Below are positions 1 through 11,351 of a stretch of DNA of 64,000 bases, one piece after another (position 1 is the first letter of the stretch; each line of letters starts with the position of its first letter). The stretch comes from Euwallacea fornicatus (taxonomy: Eukaryota; Arthropoda; Insecta; Coleoptera; Curculionidae), in assembly GCF_040115645.1 (NCBI RefSeq), contig NC_089546.1, forward strand, positions 1,798,001 through 1,862,000, in the 5' to 3' direction. The translations under genes were made by a program, and so were the position numbers. Below the pieces are notes generated by a model. The model was not told where the DNA came from. It did no database searches and saw only the letters and a program-made list of their open reading frames with translations.

Positions 1-152
1 TATAATTTTTTAAAATTTTATGTTTTAATTTTATTTACGCTATAACTTGTAAACAAACGAAAATCGGATAACAACATTTGAGTTTTTTTACACTTATTTT
101 TCATGTACAACAGGCTCCTGAAGTTTGGCACGATCCTCCCGACTCACCTTGT

Positions 153-900
153 ATACCTCATATTAAAGAACATTTAAGAAGTATTATTTTGATGTAAATA
201 ATTCTAAAATTGATAACACTCATTTCGAGAAATTTGTAAATAATGAATTGTACCTTTTTCATTCAATTTTTTAATATCGAACTCAATGGCTTTTCGACAA
301 AAAACAGGAAATATTCTTAAAAAAATTATAAACTTAAAAATTAATGAATTAAATGTTGAAATACTTGACCATTATTTTCTGAATAAATGTATAATCTTTT
401 TCGCCCTGCTCTCGACATCATCTGGCAATTTTTTTGTCATCTTTCGACATTCTACAGTGATAAATTTTTTTAATAATTAATATTTCGCGAAACAGTTTTG
501 TAAAAAACAGATTTGAGGTACTCTTAAAGGAAAAAATCAGACGGCGTTAAGTCAGGAGATCATGCCGGTCATTCTATTGTTGGTGTATTAGTAAGGAAGA
601 CCTTCCTTACCAATCCATCATCAATTTATCATTTTTGGATTATTTTGTACACTGAATGTAATTAAATACCGGTTTCATGGGACATTTTTTTCAATAACGT
701 ACTTAGTTCAGCTTCAAAGTGTCTTAGCACTTCGATTTAAGCGTCTTCAACTTACACCCTTTGACTACTTCGTTTTACGTCCATTATAGATCCAGCCATT
801 CTAAATTTTTCCAATAGTTGACTGATATAAACCTGATAAACATATTTGTCAGGATGGCTCTCATTGAATACCACTGCAGTTTGTCAACGAAATTCATTAT
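153..900 (-). mobile_element. Decayed mariner transposase C-terminal relic
   Basis: On the minus strand, between about 600 and 290, broken frames spell the tail of a mariner-type DDE transposase. There is a degraded SPDLTPSDFF-like block (third catalytic Asp region) near 550-590, then a C-terminal stretch ending in NNGQVFQHLI near 375-400. Stops and frame slips interrupt it throughout. The part from 600 to 900 is probably older sequence of the same element but is only weakly recognisable. Separately, the bases ending near 155 (CCTTGTATA) look like the terminus of a different TA-target element lying mostly outside the window. Family assignment is from motif order only. Confidence 0.55.
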
Positions 901-1216
901 TCGCACATTATAAATTATTTATCAGTCACTAAAGAATAATATTCAAATCTAACCGAGTTCCGGCTAGTTTGTTTATTCTTGTAAAGAATTATTTTCTTTT
1001 ATTTCTTGAAAACAACTATCAATTTTAAAATTATTTATATAAAAATAACATATTTTAAATACCCTTTGATATGAGGTACATATCGACGTAGGATGACATT
1101 TAAGGCTCTGAAATTGGAGTAGCTGCACGAATCGCATTTCAGCATCCGTTTTCGTTCCAAATTGACTGAAATAGTAAGTTTTTAAATGAACACACTGTAT
1201 ATTTATTTTATTGCAG

Positions 1217-2460
1217 GAATCTATCAGTTTCGGGCTGCATTACCACTACAATTTTGTCTACATTCAAATGCTGGGAGGAAGCTTCATATCCGAGGGATTC
1301 CTCGTTACTTGCCTGACTGTTGCAGAATTGCTCTCATCTTATGTAACGGCAAGTTTACCATTGTTCTAAATGCTTTAACTTCATTTCTGTTTACAATTTT
1401 ACAGCAAATCTTTACTCGTTCTCGCGGCAAGAAATGCGCACTAATGGTGATCCTCACAATAGCCTTCTTTAGCCATTTAATAACAATCATGAGCAATAAG
1501 TTATGGATGTTTATGATCGCAAGATTTATATTTTCGCTAACACACCAGACCAAACAGCTTTGCTACAAGTTTTTACTGGGAAAGGAGACCAACTTGAAAA
1601 TTAGAGAAACACTCTCAATTAATTTGTCAGTCTTACATGGGTCAGGATTTGTATTTGGGCCAGTAATCGGTGCATATTTACTGACAAAATCGCCTCATTG
1701 TATGGAAGCAGGAGCAGCCGTTTTAGTCTTGATCTGCATAATTTTCTTGATTGCTGTAGATTCTGACGAAAGTGAAGTGCCCTGCGAACATATTGCTTCA
1801 GATGAATCCTTGATGAGGACAATAAGGAGCAAAGTACCGGAAATTTTCCAGCAGCTACAGGATTCCGATTTAAAGCTTAATTGGGACTTACTTCTTCTCA
1901 AATTCCTATTCGTTGCCAGCATCACTGAATTCTTCGTTCAGTTCAAACATATTTTAACTCGCAATTACGAACTCTTAAGTATCATTGCTAAGGACTGCAC
2001 CGTTGCTTATATGAACAGTATAGTGTTTATTTCATCGTGGTATCTCGACATCTTAAAGATTCGCTCAAAATATTCGATAGAGTGGACTTTCTGTCTGATC
2101 GCCCTTTTATCACTTCTGCTCTGTTATGCACCAAGTTATAAATTTTTCATGCTACTTTTAATCCCATTTGTACTGCTGAAGACTCTAAACATGAATTTGT
2201 TGAAGGATCTAATTTCCCAAAGGAAGAATGAGGCTCTTGAGCAAATACAACCTTTGGCTGCCATTGCTGCAAATCTTACAACTCCTATCTTGTTTGGAGT
2301 TGTTTGTAATAGTGTGGGAACTGTGGCCGTGATTCCATTTACGTGCGTTCCTTTAGTGGTATGTTGGCTTGTCACACGACTTTACACCAAGAAATTTAAC
2401 TATAAGAACATGGAGGAAGGTGGTCATTATTCCCACGGAAGCCATTCAAAAGCTGAGTGA
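1217..2460 (+). CDS. Major facilitator transporter, MFSD9-like (5' exon unresolved)
   Basis: Two exons join cleanly: 1217-1342 (after a TTGCAG acceptor, before a GTAACG donor) and 1405-2460 (after TTTTACAG), both phase 0, giving 393 residues before the TGA. In the frame used, the first exon reads a transmembrane helix around GGSFISEGFLVTCLTVAELL, and the junction leads into the basic loop FTRSRGKKCALM, the position of the MFS loop 2-3 motif. Several further hydrophobic helices follow, with an acidic and charged central loop (residues about 165-215) as in MFS proteins. The starting Met lies in an upstream exon; a candidate donor GTAAGT at 1174 ends an open stretch that has no ATG. Reading exon 1 unspliced in the long ORF starting at 1186 gives an unlikely hydrophilic N-terminus. 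MFSD9 is the closest family I recognise; other MFS members are possible. Confidence 0.6.
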
Positions 2461-2601
2461 GGACTACAGAACAAATTTTGTTTTTTTTTTTAATTTCGTT
2501 TCAGTAAAAATTCAGAGAGAACGGACAAAAAACGCAAATGTGTCCAATAAAATACCTCAAATGCTTCTATAAATTTATTATCAAATCATTTATCCCTAAA
2601 G

Positions 2602-3077
2602 TTAACTCCCGGCCACAAGGCAACTAGACAATTTGCTGATAAGCTTTGCCGTCAGCACGGAAACGGGCACGAAAAAGAAATTCAAAATTATGAAAATTAT
2701 GAAGTTGATGATGATCAACTCCCCAAGTAAAATTGCAATTTTAATAACACTCTCCTTGTGGTCCTCGGTTTGCATTATGTCTATCATTTTATCCAGGACA
2801 AAACGTATAAAGTAAACAATCCCATCGACCAAGGGTATCAAATTCGGTAGCATCACTAGTATGGTACTGATTGCTCTGTAGGCTTGAGTGGAGAAAGATG
2901 TTACAAGAGTAACAAACGATATTTCTCTGGAAAATTATTTAAAAAGACAATGGGGAATTATGGAGCTACACAAGCAGTTATATACTTATTTCTGGGAACT
3001 CCTCTAGACTCTTGGTAAAAGATGTAACACTTCCGAGCGGTCGAATCGAAATCCTTTAGGCAGTCTGGGAATCCCAT
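2602..3077 (-). CDS. Uncharacterised 138-residue membrane protein, two exons
   Basis: Exon 1 spans 3077-2986 (ATG preceded by an in-frame TAA, ending at a GTATAT donor) and exon 2 spans 2926-2602 (after a TTTTCCAG acceptor). Lengths 92 + 325 = 417 bases give 138 residues plus stop. The protein begins MGFPDCLKDFDSTARKCYIF and has a hydrophobic segment near residues 58-78 and a very hydrophobic Ile/Phe-rich helix near 100-125. No family is recognised. It is convergent with the MFS gene, with about 140 bases between stops. A second frame over the same exon (about 3225-3000) is also open for some 70 codons, reading QRDCQSFSNVSRTSEIENDN, and ends in TAG. Either frame, or a decayed gene using both, is possible. 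Confidence 0.45.
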
Positions 3078-3589
3078 TTTCAGGCATTACAAATAGATTA
3101 TCATTTTCTATTTCTGAAGTTCTGGAAACGTTTGAAAAAGATTGACAATCTCTTTGTATCAATGGGATGCTGGCGTCAGTTGAGTTAAAACCAATTATTT
3201 GATCGGTTACTGGAACTTCTACAAAACGAGTTCAGAAAACAAAACGTTTAGCAAAGGTGAAGGTAATCTGGAGACAGATTAAAGTATTGTTGAATGTGGA
3301 CCCATGAAGTGTCTTTTACCGTGAAGTGTTAATAACTGTGAATGTCGGTATTTTAATATACTCCCAAAGCAAATTAAAGCATCCCTTCAATATTTTCGAC
3401 TATTTTTGTTTCTTGATATTAAAAAACGACACACATGATATTATCGTTCGTAAATTGTCAAATAAAATTGAAAATGTACATTAAACATTAATTTTTTTTA
3501 ATTCAAGATCAAAGAATTGTAGATAAAGCAGAGAAGCTAAAACTTGCAAAATTACATTTCTGCAAAAAAAATGAATGATACATTTGAAG

Positions 3590-3965
3590 ATTAGTAAATG
3601 GTGTTCCCTCCCCTAGCACTGACGACATCTTCTATTCTCCGACGCATTTCAATTATTGAATTTCTAATTTTTTCTTAAGAAATAGTTTCTCATACTTCAA
3701 GTAAAATATTTCACAATTTCTTCAATGTTTGTGGCTGCTGTACTCTCACCCGTCTTCTAAATATGTCCCACATATGTATATTCTATTAGGTTCCTATCAG
3801 GACTTCTTGCGGGATAATCCATAGTTTCAGCCTCAATTTCATTCACATACTCCTAAACAACTCCAGTGACATGGGGTTGTTATTGTCGTGCAATAATAAA
3901 AACTTAGGGCCCACAAGTGGCGCCAAAAACATCATAAGAGGTTCAAAGATATATGTAATATACCT
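3590..3965 (-). mobile_element. Tc1-like transposase C-terminal relic
   Basis: Minus-strand frames give MDYPARSPDRNLIEY near 3820-3775, corresponding to the (W/D)PARSPDLNPIE block that holds the last catalytic acid of Tc1-like DDE transposases. A frameshift follows into HMWDIFRRRVRVQQPQTLKK and, after stops, EMRRRIEDVVSARGGNT near 3650-3600, the usual C-terminal tail. Several stops and at least one frameshift make it inactive. No terminal repeats were found. Confidence 0.6.
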
Positions 3966-4233
3966 GGTAGTCTCTTATAGCCTATGTGAAATGTCTCTTT
4001 GGCTACACCCTTCTTCCTAATGATTTTTAATTTTCTTGATAAATGTTACAAACAACAATATAACTTTTTGGGTTTCCAATACGACAGAGAAAAAAAAAAG
4101 AAATATCAAAGAGATCCTTTAAATTTTTCCAAAAGTGTACTTCCAAGTAATATGGCACACAGTACTTATTTTGATTTATATCGTTAAACAACAGTAATAC
4201 AAAACACAACATCAGACAATTCTCACATCTATA

Positions 4234-5831
4234 CACGGTGTAGCATAAGTAGAACTTTTCCTTTTAACACGACTTAGACCTCAAAAAACTAAGCAATATT
4301 TTTAAATAACATTTTTTCGAAATCTCAAAAAAAAAACGAAACATGCGCAGATGAGTTTTAATACATTTTTGTATAAAATTTAAATCCATTCCTGCATAAA
4401 AGAGTAATTCAATGTAAAAGAAATAAAATGTTCCACAAAAAAATATCAGCTATTGCAAAACCGCAGAAAACCTTTAATGTTTATTGTTTTTGTGCAATTT
4501 ACCGACGCCGCTTAAAAATCAATCATGAAGTTTATCTTCAGGTTTTATTTTGATAAACAATCACTACTGATACTATTAAACTGACAAAGGCTCATTATTA
4601 CTCGAATCACGAATTGGTAGATATGATATACGGGGAGTGTCACCAGAATGCTGTCGCAGCTTCGCGGTTGTATGCTGAACGCTTTCCGGAAAGACATCAT
4701 CCTGCAGCCTGTAGATATATTTATCTTGTTGAAAGAGCTTGTGAAACTGGAAACCTAACAGCAATGGATGGTGGGCATGTTGGAAGCCTAGGCCAGCTAG
4801 AACGGCATCCATCGAGAAACGTGTTTTAGATATCGTTCAGGACAATCCAACTACCGCTATTAGAAGAATCGCAGAGGAAGTTCCCACATCTCACATGGCA
4901 ATGTAGCGAATTTTAAATAAAAACCAACTTTATCTCTAACACGTGCAACGAGTTCAAGCGTTAATGCCACAAAACCATCTCCCAAGAGTATACTTTTGTG
5001 AGTGGCTTTTACAGGAAACCGTTCGTAATGAAAATTTTCTTAAATTTATTCTGGTAACTGATGAATACATTCTTACCCGCAACGGAATAAATAATTTTCT
5101 AAATATGTACGTAGGTGCAATGGAAAATCCTCACGCTATTCGCCGAACTAATTTCCAGCAGAGATTTTCTTTAAATATTTGGGCTAACATGGTTAATAGC
5201 ATGCTTATCGGACCTCTTTGTCTTCCAGATCGAATGATGGGCTTAGACTATCTCCATTTTCTGGAACATAATTTGCCTGAACTTCTTGAAAATGTACCTT
5301 TAAATGTTAAACAATGTATGTGGTCTTTACATGACGGTGCTTCACCTCAGTTTAGGAGCAAAATACGGGACTTTTTTAATAATCAATTTCCTAGTAGGTG
5401 GATAGATCGGAACGAACCAATAAAATAGCCCGCAAGATCGCCAGACCTTAATCCATGAGATTTTTATTTGTGGGGTTACTTAAAAAATTTAGTGTTTACG
5501 AGTGAAATTAATATGGTGGAAGAATTGCGTGAACGGATAGAAAATGCTGCTGAAATAATTAGATGAAAACCATCTCTTCTAACAACATGCACAAAATCGT
5601 GGATAAAGCGAACGACAATTCGTGCAAATGATACCAATGGAGACAATTTCGAACACCTTTTGTAGTCAGTCCCAGAGTGAGTAGTAGTTAAAGATGTAAT
5701 ATTTATTAAAACTTTCATATGTGCATATTTCAATTGTTTTTGAGATTTCGAAAAAATATATAAAAATATTGCTTAGTTTTTTGAGGTCTATGTCGAGTTA
5801 AAAAGAAAACCCCTACTTATGTTACACCCTG
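4234..5831 (+). mobile_element. Full-length decayed mariner-type element (copy 1)
   Basis: Inverted repeats of about 77 bases bound a 1,598-bp element. The left end is CACGGTGTAGCATAAGTAG and the right end is the reverse complement of CAGGGTGTAACATAAGTAG, with about ten mismatches across the repeat and TA on both sides. Inside, the plus strand holds a transposase in pieces: an N-terminal DUF4817-like helix-turn-helix part (about 4614-4720, with MIYGECHQNAVAASRLYAER), then after frameshifts a part with VPTSHMAM, and 4943-5428 carrying the catalytic block. TDE, HDGASPQF and SPDLNP mark the three acid positions of the DDE/D triad. Stops at about 4905, 4938, 5426, 5456 and 5563 make it dead. Confidence 0.85.
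4943..5428 (+). pseudogene. mariner transposase catalytic region, open fragment
   Basis: This 161-codon open stretch is the best preserved part of the transposase in the element at 4234-5831. It runs from the linker (QRVQALMPQNHLPRVYFCEW) through the first catalytic Asp (LVTDEYILTRNG), the RFSLNIWANMVN strand, LIGPLCLPDRMMG, LPELLENVPLNV and the second Asp (SLHDGASPQF) to a stop just before the third acid motif, which continues out of frame as PARSPDLNP. Upstream N-terminal domains lie in other frames, so no complete transposase can be made from it. Confidence 0.75.
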
Positions 5832-5959
5832 TATAATATTCAGTATTGGCTTTGTAAAAGTCACATGCATAACAAGATTTATTTTTTGCTAAATGTCTTT
5901 CATCTCACTGTTTCTTATGTGAACTTGTTCCACTTTTCTAAATCTGGATTTAATAAATT

Positions 5960-7010
5960 AAGCATCAACTACACACACCGTCAAAAGTCTTGGATCCCCT
6001 AATTATTATATAACTACACTGTTATATATTATATATTTTGTTTTTAAATGTAAGTATATTACATTTAAAGAAGTTTTAATTTTTATAAAATCTCTGAGAA
6101 AATAATTAATCTATGGAAAAAATTGTTTTGTGAAATTATGCATTTTCTAAGGATATATTATTAACAACAAAATTTGATAAAATATTTGTTATGGAAGTAG
6201 AAAGCAATTTAATAATCAATATGACTACCTCTATTATTGAATAACATATTGCATTGAAATAACCAACGTGTTCACAATTTCTTGAGGAATGTAGTTCCAT
6301 TCTTCTTGTGCAGCTGCAAGTAACTCGTTCAAATTTTGTGGTGGATGAATTCGACAATGAATCGCTTTAGCTACAAAATTTTCAATGGGATTCATTTCTG
6401 GGGAGTTCCCTGCCCAATTTAATCTCCAGTAACTTACCTCTGCTCAAGTTTCTCTTGGACTTTCCTTGCGCGATGTGGCCTCGCAGTGACCATAAAAATG
6501 AAGGTGGACCCCAAATTCGTCGCGCAGGGGAGAAATGATTGGCCTGATGATACTTTCCATATAAACTTGACCTGTCACGTTTTGATTTACCGAAATTATA
6601 GCTGTGTAATGATTAAACATTATTCCACTCCATAACATTATTGTCCCGCCATTGTGCGGAATAACTCCCTGTGAATAATTTAATCTGTCTTGACGGCCTG
6701 TTGCTCTCTATACCTTTTGCCAGTTGTCATCACTAACCAATCCAAATCCGGATTCGTTAGTGAATAATACCCATCGCTATTGCTGTAAAAGCCAACCCCA
6801 ATATTCCCTCGCCCACTGCATGCGGACAGTACTGTGTCGTGTAAAAAGGCTGGGCAATATTAATGGTTTTCTTACACGTAGATTTGCTCTAAAGAATCTT
6901 TCGTAAACTGTAGAGGTTGATATGGCAATCCGGAACGTCCTTGGAAAATGATCCCGAAGGGCTAGAGCCGTAACATTTCAGTGCCTTCAATCGAATATTG
7001 ATTCTGTCTT
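5960..7010 (-). mobile_element. Tc1-like transposase relic
   Basis: On the minus strand, from about 6640 to 6230, the frames read MLWSGIMFNHYTAIISVNQN, VTGQVYMESIIRPII, then after a slip WAGNSPEMNPIENFVAKAI (third catalytic acid region) and LNELLAAAQEEWNYIPQEIV, ending in two stops near 6240. This order is that of Tc1-like DDE transposases. Further upstream (6660-7010) the frames are badly broken but keep fragments such as FTKDSLEQIYVEE and LTNPDLDWLV. A possible terminal sequence with CAAAAGTCTTGGATCCCC, typical of Tc1 ends, lies at 5980-5998; no partner was found on the right. Confidence 0.65.
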
Positions 7011-7259
7011 TTGTTTGAAACTCATGGGCTCCTACTATATGGTTTTCGTTCGGTACCTATGGACAATTCGCACAACCAAAGGCCTTTGAATGCCCAATAT
7101 TTCAAAAATTTCATGGTTTAAAGGTCCAGCATCATATAAGATAACTAACCTTGCCCCATTAAACTTATCAATTTCACGTCCTGGCATTATATTGGATAAA
7201 AAGTTTTAAAGTTCCTTCGCAAAACATACAGAAGAACTAACCGTATTTGTAAATAAAAA

Positions 7260-9260
7260 TCGAAACGTCTAACATCTTTATCTTCATATTTATTATTATT
7301 TTTTGTTTTCAAAATAAGAAACCTTTGTCCATTGAATTTTACTAATTCTATCGCAACTTAGGCTTTAAAAAAGTATTTATATTTATTTTATTTAAACGGC
7401 AATTCACACGGGAAGCTTAATGAGTGAATTCTAGTACACTTAATGACTAAGTAACTATGCTAAACAGAATGATTATATAAAAATTACTGCTGTCTTTTCA
7501 ACATGTGTTATGGTGTTTATGACTTCACAATCGTCCTTTGATTAATCTAAGGAGATGGTCATATAACTAAACTACAACCAAATAAATAAATTATAAATCT
7601 TGTTTATACAGGGGTTGATTTGTCAATATTATCAATCAAGCGAGCAGTACCGCAAATGATCTCCATCACGTTTTACTCGGATTTTGTAAACTATGAATTG
7701 AGATGCACAGAAACAGACACTCCTTCATATGCCTAGTTCGCTGGGATGTACTGTATGTTTATACCAACACATTTATGCACTAATTTTGATGATAGATCGT
7801 TAACGTAATAAAAATTATTATTTATTTTAAAAATAAATTACAATAAAATGAATTGCGATTTATACACGTTAAGAGAAGCTGGCAACAATTCAGACCTTAA
7901 GAACTGCTTATTCTAATTGGATCTCCATTTTACATTAAAAAAATATGCTATCGTTAAAAAAAAACAAGGAATCTGTTAGTCTAGCCCATAAAACGTGGGG
8001 CACGTGTTTATTATTTTAACGATTGGCACGTGTAAATGGCCATATAATTCACTCAAATATACGCGAAAAACTAAACTTTTATGGACGCGAGTAGAAAGCA
8101 TGTAGAAAACACATGTAATGTTCCCTTAGGCTACGCCTATGCATTACGCTGTCTTAGTAAATTGCCCTGGGATGACCATATGTTGGGAAACCATTATTTT
8201 CCTATAAGGGTTCCCTTACATAAAGAACCTTTCACTTCTTACCCCTTATTAAGACAAAAGTCTAAGTACGTACACATTTAGCTGAAAATCAGTACAGCTG
8301 CAATTCTCTGTAAATTCTCATTTTGCCATTTTTTTAAAACATCACGGTTAAAAGATTTAGAAAATTACCATATGGACTACGCTGTTAATTGCCGAAACCC
8401 GAGGTACGCCTATGAATATCGATCCCCACATGCTGGTACGGAAGATACCATGAAGCCGGTAACAGAAGGATCGAGAGTTAGATGAAAAATAAATAGAGTC
8501 AATGCAGCACTAGAAGTTCCTCCCAGCATTCTCTTTCGAACAACCATTAGATGTCAAAAATCATTCAATCTTTAAATTTGTGAACGAGTAAGGTGTTGTA
8601 TCAAAATCAGAGCAATAAAAATCTACTAAAAGTGTTCCCGAGTTTTGTTTCGAGAAGTTCCATTACATAAATAGCAAAAGTTGTAAGATAAAAATTTGTG
8701 AAAATGACAATAATTACATCAATAATGTGTAAAAGCACTAACTATAAAATCTAACACGATACTGAAGTGCTGCTTGGAACGTAAACAATTATTCCCCTAC
8801 ACTCCTTCAGTTATGGCTGTTTTGAACGACATATGTGATATATAATGGAGATACAAAACTGTGTTAAAATAAAAAGATATTCTGCAAGACGCAGCCCTTT
8901 TAACAATAAAAATACGTACCAGAACATTTCGTTGAGCAAGTCTTCCTTTTTTAGACGTCATTTTAACATTTTACCATCAAGCAAATTAATAATGCTTTTC
9001 GATGTTAGAAAATTCGATTTTCACAATTATTTTTAACTTAACACTAACACAAACAGCAATGGTTGCCTGTCAAGTGAAGACACAGGTCTTTAAGTAGACA
9101 TATAAATAAAAAGTAATATATGCAGCATGTATTTACTTTATATTACTAAAAGTTATAGGTCGTATTTTTGGCTGTTCCAAGAATAAATGGCAGGCTGGGA
9201 CGAAAGGATGCCATTATTGTACTTAGAAGTACAAAACAAAAAACTTTATATTTATATCAT
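7260..9260. other. AT-rich intergenic stretch, nothing recognised
   Basis: Several short open frames occur (for example 8081-8281 and 8845-9036) but none has a recognisable domain, splice context or coding-like composition. No transposon ends or tandem repeats stand out. Confidence 0.5.
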
Positions 9261-9722
9261 TTATATAGGGTACTTCAAAATAAGTCTGCCAATCGCTTAC
9301 TGTAGATTCCTGTCTCTGAAATAAGAAATAAAGTTCATACGAACATGGATCCGTTTTCCCTTTCTCTCTGAAATACAGGGTAATAAAAAATAATTATTTG
9401 TTTAGTTTTTTTCTAGTAAGACCGTTTCGGCAATAAATATTTTATGAAAATTGGGGACCGTAAAATAGGGGTAGACATACATCTTTTAAGAGAAAAAAAA
9501 GTTTATCATTTCAGCAATGGCGTCTCTATTGATGTGACCTTTGACATTTTAAACTAAAACTACGATACGTTTCTAGTTACAAAATAAAAATAATTTTCTG
9601 AATCTTCCATATTCCTGTGAAAAAAAGCCTCTGAAGAATGCTGGAATGGACTTAGCAAGAAAAAATTAAAATAATAATTATTTATTTCTCTGAATTTCTA
9701 ACAGAAAGCGAAAATGGACTTA

Positions 9723-10886
9723 CAGTGACTCGCATTAATACTCGGACAATATGGTATTTTTGGAACTATTAGGTTTTTTGCTAACTTATTATTAAGTAAC
9801 ATTTTTGATCTTTTAAATTTAATTATATACAAAGGTAGTATCGAACAAAGAAAACAAGGAATAATTTTACCGTTGCAAAAATATTCGGACACGGAATGCA
9901 GTGCAGGTAAAAAATAATAGAAAAACATTGCATACAGAGTTTTTTATGATCGTAAAAGATTATAGATGCGTCAGACTCAATTTTCTTGTTAGTTGTACGC
10001 AGTGCTTTGAAGGCGAACTTATTACTTACTAAAATTCACTTTATGGGGTGAGAAAAGGCAAAAATATTTCTTTTGACCTACGACAATTTATTATTTTTCA
10101 TCACGCTAAAGGCAGATCGTATCGAGAAATTGGTAATTTGTTAAGTGCAAGTAAAAGTACAGTTGGTGATATAATTAGAAGATTTGTTCAAGAACATCGG
10201 ATTGAATCAATTCCGCAAAAAGAACGCCCGAAACTTATTGATAAGCGTGAGAAGCATAAAATTATTAAACAAATTAAAATAAACCCTGGACTGAGTGCTC
10301 CTAAATTAACAGCTGATTTACTAGAATACAGTGGCAAAAAAGTACATCCTGATACAGTTCGGCGATTATTTAAAGAAGACGGATACAATGGAAGAGTAGT
10401 TCGAAAAAAGCCATACATATTTATTATATAATTGCTTTAAAGTAGTAAATTCTCCTGCACAATTGCCTGATTTCAACCCCATAGAAAATTTAGAGGAATT
10501 TTTAGACCGTAAAGTCCATAATAATCTAGTCAACTCCAAAAACGAGTTAAAACAACGATTACTTGAAAAATGGCATCGCATATCTGAAAATTACATTAAA
10601 AAAAATTGAAAACATGCTGAAATGACTACAAATTATACAACATAAAAACAATCCTACGAAGTATTTATTTGTTTATATGTTTATATAAATTTTATTTACA
10701 AATATTATATTCCTGGTATGTGTCCGAATATTTTTGCAACAGTAAAATGATGCCTTATTTTCTTTGTTCGATAGTATCTTTGTATAAAATTATATTTAAA
10801 AGATCAAAAATGTTACTTAATAAGTTAACAAAAAACCTAATACCTCCAAAAATACCAAAGTGTCCGAATATTAATGCGAGTCATTG
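9723..10886 (+). mobile_element. Nested Tc1-like element with long inverted repeats, internally deleted
   Basis: TA-flanked, 1,164 bp. The left end is CAGTGACTCGCATTAATACT and the right end is its complement with few differences. The inverted repeats run about 180 bases (9723-9900 against 10712-10886), and a second motif, GCAAAAATATTCGGACA, sits at their inner edge, an arrangement like the inverted/direct repeats of Tc1 elements. Only the two ends of the transposase remain inside. It lies wholly within another transposon (9266-10967), so it inserted later. Confidence 0.85.
10048..10609 (+). pseudogene. Internally deleted Tc1 transposase
   Basis: 10048-10431 encodes the two N-terminal DNA-binding helix-turn-helix domains (DLRQFIIFHHAKGRSYREIG near the start, then RPKLIDKREKHKIIKQI and GLSAPKLTADLL), ending soon after KKPYIF. 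Then 10435-10609, in another frame, gives the C-terminal tail (PAQLPDFNPIENLEEFLDRK) with the last catalytic Glu, ending at TGA. About 150-200 residues holding the first two catalytic Asp residues are missing. The only nearby ATG (10042) is one frame off, and the open frame otherwise begins with GTG, so even the DNA-binding part lacks an ordinary start. Confidence 0.8.
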
Positions 10887-11351
10887 TATGTTTGTATAAT
10901 TGTTATTTCCTATTTAGATCATAAGAACCTATAGTAAGCGGTTGGCAGACTTATTTTGAAATACGTACTGCCCGTATTGCCTTTCTTTACTTAAACATCC
11001 TATTTATTGTCTTCTAAATTCGCTGCCACCTATATAAATTTATGAGTTTTTGGCATTTGAATCCGAAAATTTATGTGAACTAAATATTTTTTAACGAAAA
11101 TATCTAGAGATTAATCCCAGTCAAGTAATGCAAGTTTTTACTTTTTGTACATCATTTTTTTTTCTGAAAACTCATGTTTACTATTCACACAAAAGCTAAT
11201 CAGAATGTGGGGAATAATCTCTTAGAGTTATAGGAGGAGAAAGAATTACTGACCAAAAATTGTATAGAACAAATTATTTAATAAACACTTATTATTCAAA
11301 CATAAACTGTTAAAACAAAAATATTAAACCAAATATGAGGTTTTCAATTAT

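Larger units (their letters stand above)
9266..10967. mobile_element. Short mariner-type element interrupted by a nested Tc1
   Basis: The left end reads AGGGTACTTCAAAATAAGTC after TATAT. The sequence ending near 10967 is its inverted counterpart, with CTTATTTTGAAATAC, and the match extends about 42 bases (TCTGCCAATCGCTTACTGTAG against TCTGCCAACCGCTTACTATAG). Removing the nested Tc1 at 9723-10886 leaves about 540 bp with no coding sequence, so this was a non-autonomous miniature element. The right terminal CCTG motif has been lost. Confidence 0.7.

Noticed and set aside
8081..8281. 66-codon ORF in the intergenic stretch
   Set aside because: No domain, no splice or promoter context, and no sign of selection visible; the length is expected by chance.
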